This document shows positions 16,513 to 24,710 of a stretch of 64,000 bases of DNA, one piece after another. The notes below the pieces were generated by a model, which was not told the origin of the DNA, made no database searches, and saw only the letters and a list, made by a program, of their open reading frames with translations. The translations under genes and the position numbers were made by a program. How positions within the stretch are numbered: position 1 is the stretch's first letter; each line of letters opens with the position of its first letter. The stretch covers positions 1-64,000 of the forward strand of contig NZ_DXUU01000007.1 of NCBI RefSeq assembly GCF_019417665.1, written 5' to 3'. The DNA comes from Ruminococcus sp. (GTDB lineage: Bacteria; Bacillota; Clostridia; Oscillospirales; Ruminococcaceae).

Positions 16513-17588
16513 TCCAGAAAATCCTTAACTTTTTTGCTGCGGCTGGGATGGCGCAGCTTGCGCAGTGCCTTTGCTTCGATCTGACGGATACGCTCACGGG
16601 TGACATCGAATTCCTTGCCCACTTCTTCCAGTGTCCGGGAACGTCCGTCCTCCAGACCGAAACGCAGACGAAGTACCTTTGCCTCACGGTCAGTCAGCGT
16701 TGCCAATACCTCGTTGAGCTGTTCTTTCAGCAGCATGAGAGAAGCTGCGTCTGCCGGAGCCGGCGCATCGTCATCCGGGATAAAATCGCCCAAATGGCTG
16801 TCTTCTTCCTCACCGATGGGTGTTTCCAGAGAAACGGGATCCTGTGCAATGCGCATGATCTCACGGACACGTTCCGGCGGCATCTCCAGCTTTTCTGCAA
16901 TTTCTTCCGCAGACGGATCGTGACCTGTCTCGTGGAGCAGCTGGCTGGAAACTTTCTTTACCTTGGTGATGGTCTCTACCATGTGTACCGGGATACGGAT
17001 CGTTCTTGCCTGGTCTGCAATGGCACGGGTGATTGCCTGACGGATCCACCATGTGGCATAGGTGGAGAATTTGAAGCCCTTTGTGTAGTCGAATTTCTCT
17101 ACCGCTTTCAGAAGTCCCAGATTGCCCTCCTGGATCAGATCCAGGAACTGCATTCCTCTGCCTACATATTTTTTTGCAATGCTGACAACCAAACGCAGAT
17201 TTGCCTCAGACAGGCGCTTTTTGGCATAGCTGTCGCCTTCCATCATGCGCTTTGCTAGTTCGGTTTCTTCATCCGGGGAAAGCAGGGGTACACGACCGAT
17301 CTCTTTCAGATAAATTTTGACCGGGTCGTCAATGGCAATGCCTTCGGTAGACAGCGTCATTTCCAGATCGTCTACCAGATCTGCATCGCTGTTGCCGATG
17401 GATTCATCAATGGCGGTGTCGTCAATGATCTCAATATTCAGCTGTTCGCAGCTGTTGATGATGGAAGCAAGCTGGTCGGTGTCGAAATCCAGCTCATCCA
17501 GAACATCGGTGATCTCTTTTGTGGTAAGCTTTCCGTTTGCCTTGCCCTGTTCCATCAAAGCGTCAATGGTCATTTTTTTCTGTTCCAT
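16509..17588 (-). CDS. sigA: Primary RNA polymerase sigma factor (SigA/RpoD)
   Basis: The 359-residue protein has an N-terminal region 1.1-like segment, then region 1.2 (DDPVKIYLKEIGRVPLL), region 2 with the -10 recognition helix (YATWWIRQAITRAIADQ), region 3, and region 4 with the helix-turn-helix TLEEVGKEFDVTRERIRQIEAKALRKLRHP. This is the housekeeping sigma-70 of Firmicutes length. AAAGGAAA precedes the ATG. It lies 55 nt after dnaG in the macromolecular-synthesis order dgt-dnaG-sigA. Its stop overlaps the yqfD stop by 4 nt, tail to tail. Confidence 0.97.
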   Translation of the reverse strand: MEQKKMTIDALMEQGKANGKLTTKEITDVLDELDFDTDQLASIINSCEQLNIEIIDDTAIDESIGNSDADLVDDLEMTLSTEGIAIDDPVKIYLKEIGRVPLLSPDEETELAKRMMEGDSYAKKRLSEANLRLVVSIAKKYVGRGMQFLDLIQEGNLGLLKAVEKFDYTKGFKFSTYATWWIRQAITRAIADQARTIRIPVHMVETITKVKKVSSQLLHETGHDPSAEEIAEKLEMPPERVREIMRIAQDPVSLETPIGEEEDSHLGDFIPDDDAPAPADAASLMLLKEQLNEVLATLTDREAKVLRLRFGLEDGRSRTLEEVGKEFDVTRERIRQIEAKALRKLRHPSRSKKVKDFLD

Positions 17589-17643
17589 GGCATATTTTCC
17601 TTTCTATCTGAATTCTCAGTGGAGAACCGTTTTCATATATGTA

Positions 17644-19380
17644 TCAGACTTTCGGATGCTGTTTTTTTTGAATCAGAGAGAGCAGATCATCGTCTGTTTC
17701 CACAGCTGTATGCTGTTCTTCCTGCAAAATACGGACACAGTCTGTTATTTCTTCCCGTGTGACAGGAATATCTCGATGTCGTGCAGGAATCCCGCTTATT
17801 TTACCCATTTCGTCGTCAGATAATACGCCTCCCAGGTAAGAAAGCGAAAACGCAGTTTCATTTTTGCGGCATTCTTGAAAAGCTGAAAAGACCCGGCGGT
17901 ACAAAGGAATGACAAACTGTTCCGCCGTCAGTGTATCTGCGATCCATGCTGCATCTGTCGGGTTTACTAGCAGATAACAGAGAATTCGTTCTTCTGCACG
18001 GCTTTCCCGGAGGTGGACACTGGATTGAGGCTGCTGCGGTTCAGGCCGTACCGTGTGTTCCATAATGCCTTTCCATTCCTTTGTTTTTTCCAGGTGTTTT
18101 TTGCTGCGCAACTGGCGTTCCACCTGCTGTTCCAGCACGTTCTTGGAAATTTCCCATTTGTTTGCTGTCCGGGAGAGATAGACCTCCCGTTCCAGAGGAT
18201 TCTGTATCTCCGTCAGTACAGATACCACACGTTTTAACAGCTGCACCTTTCCTGCTTCTGTGTTGGGATCCAGTCCCTGTTCGCAGCGGTCCAACCGGAA
18301 ATTGATGGCATCTCCTGCCTGTTCCAGCAGCAGTCGGAATCGCTCTGAACCAAATTTTTTGATAAATTCGTCTGGGTCTTTTGCGCCGGACATGTGCAGG
18401 ATCCGTGTGGGCATTCCCACTTCGCTGAACCGGTTGATCGCCTTTTGCGTTGCCTGCTGCCCGGCACCATCGCTGTCATAGGCAATAATCATTTCCTTGG
18501 CATATTGGGTGAGCTTCCGTGCCTGTTCCGGCGTAATGGCGGTACCTAGAGTTGCCACCACATTGGGAAAACCGGCCTGGTTGATGGCAATGACATCCAT
18601 ATAGCCCTCGGCGAGGATCATGTAAGTGGAACTGCTGTCCTTGGCAAAATTCAGGGAAAACAGATTGCGCCCCTTATCAAAGACAGGCGTCTTGGCAGTG
18701 TTCAGATATTTCGGCTGGCTGTCGTCCATGACTCTGCCGCCAAATCCAATAACAGCGCCTCGTGTGTCCACGATGGGAAACATAACACGGCAGCGGAATG
18801 CGTCGTATAGATTACCTTTATTGGAACGATGCGCCACGTTTGCCGCCAGGAGTTCTTCTTCTGTAAAGCCTTTTTTCAGCAGGTGGTCTGTCAGCACATT
18901 CCACGCATCCGGTGCATAGCCCAGACCGTATTTCCGGATGGTTTCCGGCTTTAGCTGGCGAGAGACCAGATATTGCAGTCCTCGTTTGTCATTGCCGGCG
19001 GTGAGGTTTCGGAAATAAAAATTGGCGGTCTCACGGTTGATGGCAAAGATCCTCGTGCGCAGCTGTGCGCGGCGGTCGGCTTCCCGGTCATTGGGTACCT
19101 GGAGACCGCTTTTTTCTGCCAGTTGCTTTACAGCATCTGCGAACTCCAGATTTTCCATGCGCCGCACCCAGGTGATGACATCGCCGCCTGCACCGCAGCC
19201 AAAGCAGTAAAAGCTTTGCGTATCTGGAAATATTGTGCAGGATGGGGATTTTTCTGAGTGAAAGGGACAGTTGCACACATAATGTCTGCCCCGGCGGATC
19301 AGATTCACATAATTTCCAGCAATGGTCTCCATGGGACAGGCAGCCCGGATCTGTTCTAAAAAGTCGTCGCTATAAGTCAT
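17644..19380 (-). CDS. dnaG: DNA primase DnaG
   Basis: The 578-residue protein begins with the CHC2 zinc-binding domain (ligands in CPFHSEKSPSCTIFP and CFGCGAGGD, about 38-65). A toprim RNA polymerase core follows, with AEGYMDVIAINQAG and the metal-binding AYDSDGAG. The C-terminal DnaB-interacting helicase-binding domain is present (about 440-578). It synthesises RNA primers at the replication fork. AAGGCGGTGATCC precedes the ATG. It lies between dgt and sigA. Confidence 0.96.
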   Translation of the reverse strand: MTYSDDFLEQIRAACPMETIAGNYVNLIRRGRHYVCNCPFHSEKSPSCTIFPDTQSFYCFGCGAGGDVITWVRRMENLEFADAVKQLAEKSGLQVPNDREADRRAQLRTRIFAINRETANFYFRNLTAGNDKRGLQYLVSRQLKPETIRKYGLGYAPDAWNVLTDHLLKKGFTEEELLAANVAHRSNKGNLYDAFRCRVMFPIVDTRGAVIGFGGRVMDDSQPKYLNTAKTPVFDKGRNLFSLNFAKDSSSTYMILAEGYMDVIAINQAGFPNVVATLGTAITPEQARKLTQYAKEMIIAYDSDGAGQQATQKAINRFSEVGMPTRILHMSGAKDPDEFIKKFGSERFRLLLEQAGDAINFRLDRCEQGLDPNTEAGKVQLLKRVVSVLTEIQNPLEREVYLSRTANKWEISKNVLEQQVERQLRSKKHLEKTKEWKGIMEHTVRPEPQQPQSSVHLRESRAEERILCYLLVNPTDAAWIADTLTAEQFVIPLYRRVFSAFQECRKNETAFSLSYLGGVLSDDEMGKISGIPARHRDIPVTREEITDCVRILQEEQHTAVETDDDLLSLIQKKQHPKV

Positions 19381-19410
19381 AGGATCACCGCCTTTTCACA
19401 AATTGTATGC

Positions 19411-20400
19411 TTATTCCCAGCCCTTCGGAATAAACAGATCCTTGTACAGATCCACGGCATAGCCGTCGCTCATGCCGGAAATATAGTCACAGACTGCCCG
19501 GTGGATATCCTCTTTTTCCGCAATAGCGAGGTATTGCGCCGGTAATAATGAAGCGTGGGAAATAAAATGAGTATACAATGTTTCAATGAGTAGCTTCGCC
19601 TTGTTTTCTTCCTGCTTGGCAATGGGGTTGTAATACACTCGTTCAAAGAGAAAAGCGTGAAGCTTGTCATGCATGGCTTGGATCTCCGGCGCCATGCCGA
19701 TCTGTTCCGTGCCGTGTTCTACAACAGCCCCTACCAGCTTGGTGATCCGTTTTGTTTTGGTATCTCCCAGTGCTTCCACCACATCCGAAGGCAAATCTTC
19801 TTTCCGAAGGATACCGGCACGGATGGCATCCTCAATGTCGTGGTTCATATAGGCGATTCGGTCAGCAATACGTACGACATTCCCCTCTTTTGTGTCAGCG
19901 ATCCGGTTGGTGTGACAGAGAATGCCGTTGCGTACCTCTTCGGTCAGATTCAGCCCTGCACCGTTTTTTTCGATGATATCTACCACCCGCAGGCTTTGTT
20001 CATAGTGGCGGTAGCCGTGAGGGCAAATGCTGTTGAGGATGGACTCGCCGCTGTGTCCGAAAGGGGAATGTCCCAGATCGTGTCCTAGGGCAATGGCTTC
20101 GGTAAGATCCTCGTTCAGCCCCATGGCACGGGAAATGGTTCGTGCGATTTGAGCCACCTCTAGCGTATGAGTCAGTCGGGTGCGGTAGTGGTCACCGGCA
20201 GGGGAGAGGAATACCTGCGTTTTTCGTTTCAGCCGCCGGAACGAATTACAGTGCAGGATTCGATCCCGATCCCGTTGGAATTCCGTTCGGTAGGGACATG
20301 ACTCTTCCGGCCGCATTCGCTGGGCATGTCCCAGATTGGGGCAGGCATTCGGTGACAGAAATTGTAACTCCTGCTGCTCCAACTGTTCTCGAATGGTCAT
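19411..20400 (-). CDS. dgt: dGTP triphosphohydrolase-like protein
   Basis: The start at 20400 (MTIREQ) follows GGAGGAAG; an upstream in-frame TTG-type start is less likely. The 329-residue protein has the HD-domain ligands of dGTPases: TRLTHTLEVAQ, ALGHDLGHSPFGH and a distal NHDIEDAI. The FRRLKRKTQVF motif is typical of the bacterial Dgt type that hydrolyses dNTPs to nucleoside and triphosphate. It is 30 nt upstream of dnaG, a common Clostridia arrangement that links nucleotide pool control with replication. Confidence 0.9.
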   Translation of the reverse strand: MTIREQLEQQELQFLSPNACPNLGHAQRMRPEESCPYRTEFQRDRDRILHCNSFRRLKRKTQVFLSPAGDHYRTRLTHTLEVAQIARTISRAMGLNEDLTEAIALGHDLGHSPFGHSGESILNSICPHGYRHYEQSLRVVDIIEKNGAGLNLTEEVRNGILCHTNRIADTKEGNVVRIADRIAYMNHDIEDAIRAGILRKEDLPSDVVEALGDTKTKRITKLVGAVVEHGTEQIGMAPEIQAMHDKLHAFLFERVYYNPIAKQEENKAKLLIETLYTHFISHASLLPAQYLAIAEKEDIHRAVCDYISGMSDGYAVDLYKDLFIPKGWE

Positions 20401-20496
20401 GAGGCTTCCTCCTTCACATATGTATAAATATGTCACTGTCTATAAATACGCTTCAGATATCAAAAAGTCCTTTATTTTTACAGTGCTTTTTTGTAC

Positions 20497-21135
20497 TTAT
20501 TTTTTGTTACTTCTGGAAAAGTCTGCATACTGCAATTCGCCCACGTTTACGGAGATCTGGTTTCCGGTCAGGTCAATGAGTTCTTTTTGCAATGACGCCC
20601 AGAGTGTATCCCGCACCAGCAGTTTCAACTGCACCTGATCTTCAAACACAGTGTCCAGCTGTATTAGATCTGTCTGGGGCAGGTTATAGATGATCTTGCC
20701 GTAAAGGGAATAGTCTGACTGGATGGTGACTGGATAGCAGGGGAGCATGATCTGTACCTGTGCCTGTTCTACTGCAAGAGCTGCGCTATGGGAATAAGCA
20801 CGGACGAGTCCGTTGGCACCCAGCAGCACACCGCCGAAATACCGTGTTACCACGCAGCAGACATCCGTCAGTCCGTTCTTTTGCAGCACATCCAGAATGG
20901 GCATTCCGGCTGTGCCTTGAGGTTCGCCGTCGTCTGAATAGCGAGAGGCATTGCCCTCACGAAGCAGATAGGCATAGACATTGTGCCTGGCTCTCCGATG
21001 TTCCCGCCGCACATTGTCAATGACCTGGGCAGCTTCTTCCTGGGTATGTATTGGTGCTAGATATGCGATAAACTCTGACTTTTTCTCTACAAAGGATGCC
21101 GCCACAGGTGCGGCAACAGTGCGATAGTCTGTCAT
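20497..21135 (-). CDS. yigZ: YigZ/IMPACT family protein
   Basis: The 212-residue protein has the UPF0029 N-terminal domain with the hallmark pieces KKSEFIAYLAP, ARHNVYAYLL, SDDGEPQGTAGMPIL and RYFGGVLLGANGLVRAYS. A C-terminal DUF1949-like domain follows. The biochemical role in bacteria is unclear; eukaryotic IMPACT relatives regulate Gcn2. GGAGG precedes the start. The next gene, dgt, begins 96 nt downstream on the same strand. Confidence 0.88.
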   Translation of the reverse strand: MTDYRTVAAPVAASFVEKKSEFIAYLAPIHTQEEAAQVIDNVRREHRRARHNVYAYLLREGNASRYSDDGEPQGTAGMPILDVLQKNGLTDVCCVVTRYFGGVLLGANGLVRAYSHSAALAVEQAQVQIMLPCYPVTIQSDYSLYGKIIYNLPQTDLIQLDTVFEDQVQLKLLVRDTLWASLQKELIDLTGNQISVNVGELQYADFSRSNKK

Positions 21136-21156
21136 TTCATTAACCTCCAGGTAGAC

Positions 21157-21190
21157 AAAAAAGGACGGTAAGAAATATACCGTCCTTTTC
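21157..21190. terminator. Terminator of rpmE
   Basis: AAAAGGACGGTA and TACCGTCCTTTT form a 12-bp stem with a 7-nt loop. A-runs and T-runs flank both sides, so it works in either direction. It separates rpmE from yigZ. Confidence 0.88.
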
Positions 21191-21210
21191 CATTGTAATT
21201 GTTCCGGAAA

Positions 21211-21411
21211 TTAGTCCAGATTGAAACGCTTCTTGAAACGATCAACACGTCCGCCGGTATCAACCAGCTTCTGCTTACCAGTGAAGAACGGGTGGCACTT
21301 TGCACAGATTTCCACCTTGATATCCTTCTTTGTGGACATTGTCTCCATAACGTTGCCGCAGTGGCATGTGATGGTGGTCTTTTCAAATGTCGGATGAATG
21401 CCTTCTCTCAT
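21211..21411 (-). CDS. rpmE: Ribosomal protein bL31, zinc-binding form
   Basis: The 66-residue protein shows MREGIHP, four zinc-ligand Cys (CHC near 16-18, CAKC near 37-40), the segment HPFFTGKQK and the RVDRFKKRF end of L31. Because the Cys are kept, this is the zinc-containing (C+) paralogue rather than the zinc-free one induced in starvation. GGAGGTG precedes the start, with a consensus promoter and a leader of about 105 nt upstream. Confidence 0.97.
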   Translation of the reverse strand: MREGIHPTFEKTTITCHCGNVMETMSTKKDIKVEICAKCHPFFTGKQKLVDTGGRVDRFKKRFNLD

Positions 21412-21518
21412 GGGGTTTCACCTCCTGAATCTGTTGTATCTATCTACAGCAGCCCATCGGCCATTGCGCCGACAGTAGTCCTGAGAATTCTAATGATTTT
21501 GCAGCAGAGCCGCTACAG
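21412..21518 (-). promoter_or_regulatory. rpmE leader, possible L31 autoregulatory RNA
   Basis: The predicted 5' UTR is about 105 nt, long for a small ribosomal gene. It contains TCGG/CCGA pairing around GCGCAATGG and further G/C-rich complementarity just before the ribosome site. Leaders binding L31 are known in several phyla; this one is inferred only from length and foldability. Confidence 0.3.
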
Positions 21519-21524
21519 TTTTTT

Positions 21525-21553
21525 ATTATATCACACTTTTCAGGGCTTGTCAA
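21525..21553 (-). promoter_or_regulatory. Sigma-A promoter of rpmE
   Basis: On the minus strand, TTGACA (21553-21548) and TATAAT (21530-21525) are spaced by exactly 17 nt. Confidence 0.85.
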
Positions 21554-21561
21554 TACCTTTT

Positions 21562-21605
21562 TTCAATTTTTTTGAGAAGGATCTTCAATTTTTTTGAGAA
21601 GGATC
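21562..21605. repeat. 22-bp tandem duplication at the end of the FliB-like gene
   Basis: A 22-nt unit starting TTCAATTTTTTTGAGAAGG is present twice in direct succession. The right-hand copy holds the last codons and stop of the gene; the left-hand copy repeats them after the stop. Confidence 0.85.
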
Positions 21606-22631
21606 AACATTTTCTGCATACAGCCGGGCGTAGAGGGCATCGGGTGAAAGCTCCTGCTTTGTTTCCAGCAAAAGTTCCAGCCGTTCCATATTATCTCCGT
21701 CATATTCCACTTCTTTGACAAACAACTGCCAAATGCGCAGACGTTCCGGTTGTGTGCGAATGTCCAGCCGATGGATCATAGTGCAGACAGCACACACGAA
21801 AAATGCTGCCAGTTGTACTGGAAACAGGGAACTATCGTCAAATACCGTGCGCAGATAGTGTCGATACAGCACATCTATGGCAAAGAGGCGAATCTCCCTG
21901 TCAAACGCTTCGTTCATTTCCAAAGCATATGTCGGTACAAGCGCAGCCTGTTCCAGCATATGCTGCCAGTCTGGAGTAAGAATTTCGCAGGAACGCAGGA
22001 ATTCCAGACAAACATTTTCTGAGCAAATGACATCCTTCTGCATTTGCGGATGAGCAATTTGTTCCCAATCCAGCTGCATGGAAAGGCATTCTGCCATCTG
22101 AACCAATGCCGGGCGGGATGTATCCCTGAGCGTTTTGAACAGCTGTGATCGTTGGCGCTGCAATTGCGACATGCGTATCGGATCATATTCTGGCGCATCT
22201 CCGGGCAGTTCTGGGTGATTCTCTTCTGTCAGACTCCATGTATCCAAAGGCATGGTCAGCAGTATCCGTGCCGCTTCCGGGCAGGCAATGGAGAGGTCAT
22301 ATTCCGCAAAATCCCCATAATCTTGAACCAGCCGGGGAAACTGGCGGCAAGTTTCGCATAATGCAGTTTCGCCGAGCTGCATCTGGATATCACAGAGATG
22401 CTGTGCATTCCAGAATGGACAGCGGCTGTCCTTTTCTTGAAAGATAACATCGCCATCCGCATCAAAAATCATAGTTTTTCGGAGTCGTTTTCCCAATTCA
22501 CCGGGAATAGTACGGTAAAAAGCTTCGGTTTTCTCATCCAGTACAATTTCCCAGTCTGTACAGCAACTGTCCGGACAGGCTCCGGCAATGCAGCGAAATG
22601 TTCTGTATTCTGGCGTCATAATTTGTTTCAT
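21585..22631 (-). CDS. FliB-family protein (flagellin lysine-N-methylase-like)
   Basis: The 348-residue protein has a Cys-rich N-terminal half: CIAGACPDSCCTDWEI (about 13-28), CPFWN, CDIQ, and LGETALCETCRQFPR (about 87-101), the cluster-binding pattern of FliB/YkgJ-type proteins. FliB in Salmonella methylates flagellin lysines. No flagellar gene is in this window, and non-motile Clostridia also carry members, so the substrate may be another protein. GGAAGTGAT precedes the start. The stop lies in a 22-bp tandem duplication. Confidence 0.7.
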   Translation of the reverse strand: MKQIMTPEYRTFRCIAGACPDSCCTDWEIVLDEKTEAFYRTIPGELGKRLRKTMIFDADGDVIFQEKDSRCPFWNAQHLCDIQMQLGETALCETCRQFPRLVQDYGDFAEYDLSIACPEAARILLTMPLDTWSLTEENHPELPGDAPEYDPIRMSQLQRQRSQLFKTLRDTSRPALVQMAECLSMQLDWEQIAHPQMQKDVICSENVCLEFLRSCEILTPDWQHMLEQAALVPTYALEMNEAFDREIRLFAIDVLYRHYLRTVFDDSSLFPVQLAAFFVCAVCTMIHRLDIRTQPERLRIWQLFVKEVEYDGDNMERLELLLETKQELSPDALYARLYAENVDPSQKN

Positions 22632-22685
22632 TTATATCACTTCCGTTCTTTTTCAGTATAGCACAGGACAGAGCCAGTGTCAAAT

Positions 22686-22726
22686 GCAAAAGCGCCTCAC
22701 TGGGAAAACCAGTCAGACGCTTTTGC
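22686..22726. terminator. Hairpin terminator after the second GH5 gene
   Basis: GCAAAAGCG pairs with CGCTTTTGC, and an inner ACTGG/CCAGT stem stacks within it. The hairpin lies between the GH5 stop and the FliB-like gene. The T-run is mostly within the stem, so strength is uncertain. Confidence 0.6.
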
Positions 22727-22758
22727 GTTTTAGAATTGCATATATGTGAATGATGAAA

Positions 22759-24546
22759 TTACACGTCGTGTTTTGCCACCCATTGGCGCAGGATCGTCAG
22801 ATCCATGCCATTGACTTTGCCATCATCGTTCAGGTCGGCGTTGTCATGTCCACGCTTGGTCAATTCTGCATTGCCCAGCAGATACTTTGAGAAGTACACG
22901 ATATCGGCAACATTGACGGTATCATCGTCATTAACATCGCCCAACAGCCAATAGTCAATGCTAACGGAAGTGGTCGTATCCGTTGTTTGCACAGGAGTTG
23001 TTCCTGTCGTGAGCGTTGACTCACCCAGGGCAACGATCTTGGTATAAGTGCATTCGCCGCCGGTCGTCTTGACGCAGATGGAACCGATGGTGGAAATATC
23101 GCCGCCCCATGCCTTTGCAATATCCTCAGAACTGTAGTAAGCAATGCCCTTTTCCTCGTCTACGCTGTATGCGCCGACTTCGGTCCAGTTGCCCCAGGAG
23201 CTGTCCATAAAGGCAATGACAGGCTTGCTGCCGCTGGTGTATACAACAGCGATCTCACCCTTTGTCAGCTGATCTTTCGTAATAGGCACAGCGCTGGATG
23301 CCTCTGTGATAGAATTTTCGCCTTCCCAGATCACATCGCCTGTGCTCAGATCTGCATGCTCATAGATAGGAAGATGCTTTTCACTGCCCCAGGCTATGCC
23401 ATTGTCGTCAATAACTGCCATCATAGCGTCAACTACCGGTTCAGAGGCCTCATACCAGGTGTTGTTGCTGCGATTAAGATAGCCGTGCGCTTCAGAAGCA
23501 GAGAGACTGTTGGTGATGGCATTGTTATCCCAGAGTACGCAGGGGATACCCAGCTTCTTCGTCCAGGTCAGATAATAGGTTGCCCAATCGCAGCGGGCGT
23601 CGGTATTGTCGAAGTTGGATGCACTGAATTCGCCCAGTACAACGGGAATGTCCTTGTCGGTGAAATAATACTGGATATCCGAGAAGAGAGAATCCAGATC
23701 GCTCTTATAATTGTCAGAGAAAACGGTATGGTCACCGTCACCCATCGCGAAATTATAAGGGGTGTATGCGTGCAGGGAAACTGCCACATAGTCATCTTCC
23801 GGAATCTCCAGAGAGGAGTAGCTGCTGGCATATGCCGAAGCCGCATAGGACGGGATCATCAGCAGACGGTTGTCCTTGTAAGGGGAATCAATGGAACGCA
23901 CGGTGTTCACAAAATCTGCATTGAGCTTGTTTACCACTGCATAGCAATCTGCGTTGCCCTGCCATTCATAGAGCACGCCTGTCTGACGGGGTTCGTTCAT
24001 GCCCTCGAAAATCAGGTGCTGGTCGTAATCCTTGAAATATGCTGCGATCTGTTCCCACATCTGAATCAGACGAGGAGACATTTCATCGTAGGCAGTGGGG
24101 AAGTCCGAACGGTTGATCCACTCCTCGTGGTGCAGGTTCAGAATCACATACATGCCCTGATTATATGCATAGTCCACGACTTCCTTGACACGTGCCAGCC
24201 AGTCCGGATTGATGGTATAAACCGGATTACCGTTTTCATCGGTGCTCTGAGTGACATTTCTGTACCAGGTTGTGGGAACACGGATGGTGTTGAACCCCTT
24301 TGCCTTGACAGCATCGATGAGTTCCTGTGTAATGACCGGGTTGCCCCAGCTTGTCTCCTGGGAAAGACCGCCGCCGTTGGCATCCATGGAGTTACCGATA
24401 TTCCAGCCGATGGTCATGCCTTCGGTGATATCGTCCGCCGTCATGGTACCTTCCGCAGAAACTGAACCAGGGAAAATGGTCAATGTCGAAAACAGCATAG
24501 CTGCTGCCACGCCGGCAGAGAGCAATTTGTGCAAGTGCTTTTTCAT
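22759..24546 (-). CDS. Secreted GH5 cellulase with binding module and dockerin
   Basis: The 595-residue precursor has a Sec signal peptide with probable cleavage after SVSA (residue 31). The GH5 domain, with a pattern like subfamily 4, spans about 37-375: TIGWNIGNSMDA near 45-56, IRVPTTW, LNLHHEEW, acid/base Glu185 in GMNEPR, SLHAYTPYNF, and nucleophile Glu306 in VLGEFSA. A beta-rich module near 395-505 (VIWEGENSI to YTKIVAL) is probably a carbohydrate-binding module of the kind found in Ruminococcus GH5_4 enzymes. A Thr linker leads to a type I dockerin (533-592) with DVNDDDTVNVADI and DLNDDGKVNGMDL repeats. The gene has its own consensus promoter and terminator. Confidence 0.93.
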   Translation of the reverse strand: MKKHLHKLLSAGVAAAMLFSTLTIFPGSVSAEGTMTADDITEGMTIGWNIGNSMDANGGGLSQETSWGNPVITQELIDAVKAKGFNTIRVPTTWYRNVTQSTDENGNPVYTINPDWLARVKEVVDYAYNQGMYVILNLHHEEWINRSDFPTAYDEMSPRLIQMWEQIAAYFKDYDQHLIFEGMNEPRQTGVLYEWQGNADCYAVVNKLNADFVNTVRSIDSPYKDNRLLMIPSYAASAYASSYSSLEIPEDDYVAVSLHAYTPYNFAMGDGDHTVFSDNYKSDLDSLFSDIQYYFTDKDIPVVLGEFSASNFDNTDARCDWATYYLTWTKKLGIPCVLWDNNAITNSLSASEAHGYLNRSNNTWYEASEPVVDAMMAVIDDNGIAWGSEKHLPIYEHADLSTGDVIWEGENSITEASSAVPITKDQLTKGEIAVVYTSGSKPVIAFMDSSWGNWTEVGAYSVDEEKGIAYYSSEDIAKAWGGDISTIGSICVKTTGGECTYTKIVALGESTLTTGTTPVQTTDTTTSVSIDYWLLGDVNDDDTVNVADIVYFSKYLLGNAELTKRGHDNADLNDDGKVNGMDLTILRQWVAKHDV

Positions 24547-24607
24547 AAAATTCCTCCTGTTTGTTATTCACTTCAAAAAAACCAAAAGATTGGAACATAT
24601 TGTTTTT

Positions 24608-24636
24608 ATTATAACACCGATTTGGCTATATGTCAA
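24608..24636 (-). promoter_or_regulatory. Sigma-A promoter of the second GH5 gene
   Basis: On the minus strand, TTGACA (24636-24631) and TATAAT (24613-24608) are spaced by 17 nt, about 60 nt before the start codon. Confidence 0.85.
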
Positions 24637-24710
24637 CCAATTTCTTTCCATTCGGGGGAGTGATTTTGTACAAACTTAACCATTGATCTTTGGCGGTTTT
24701 GCCTCGAAAA

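Noticed and set aside
23356..24465. 369-codon plus-strand frame opposite the second GH5 gene
   Set aside because: It is antisense to a clear signal peptide plus GH5 sequence, with no ribosome site.
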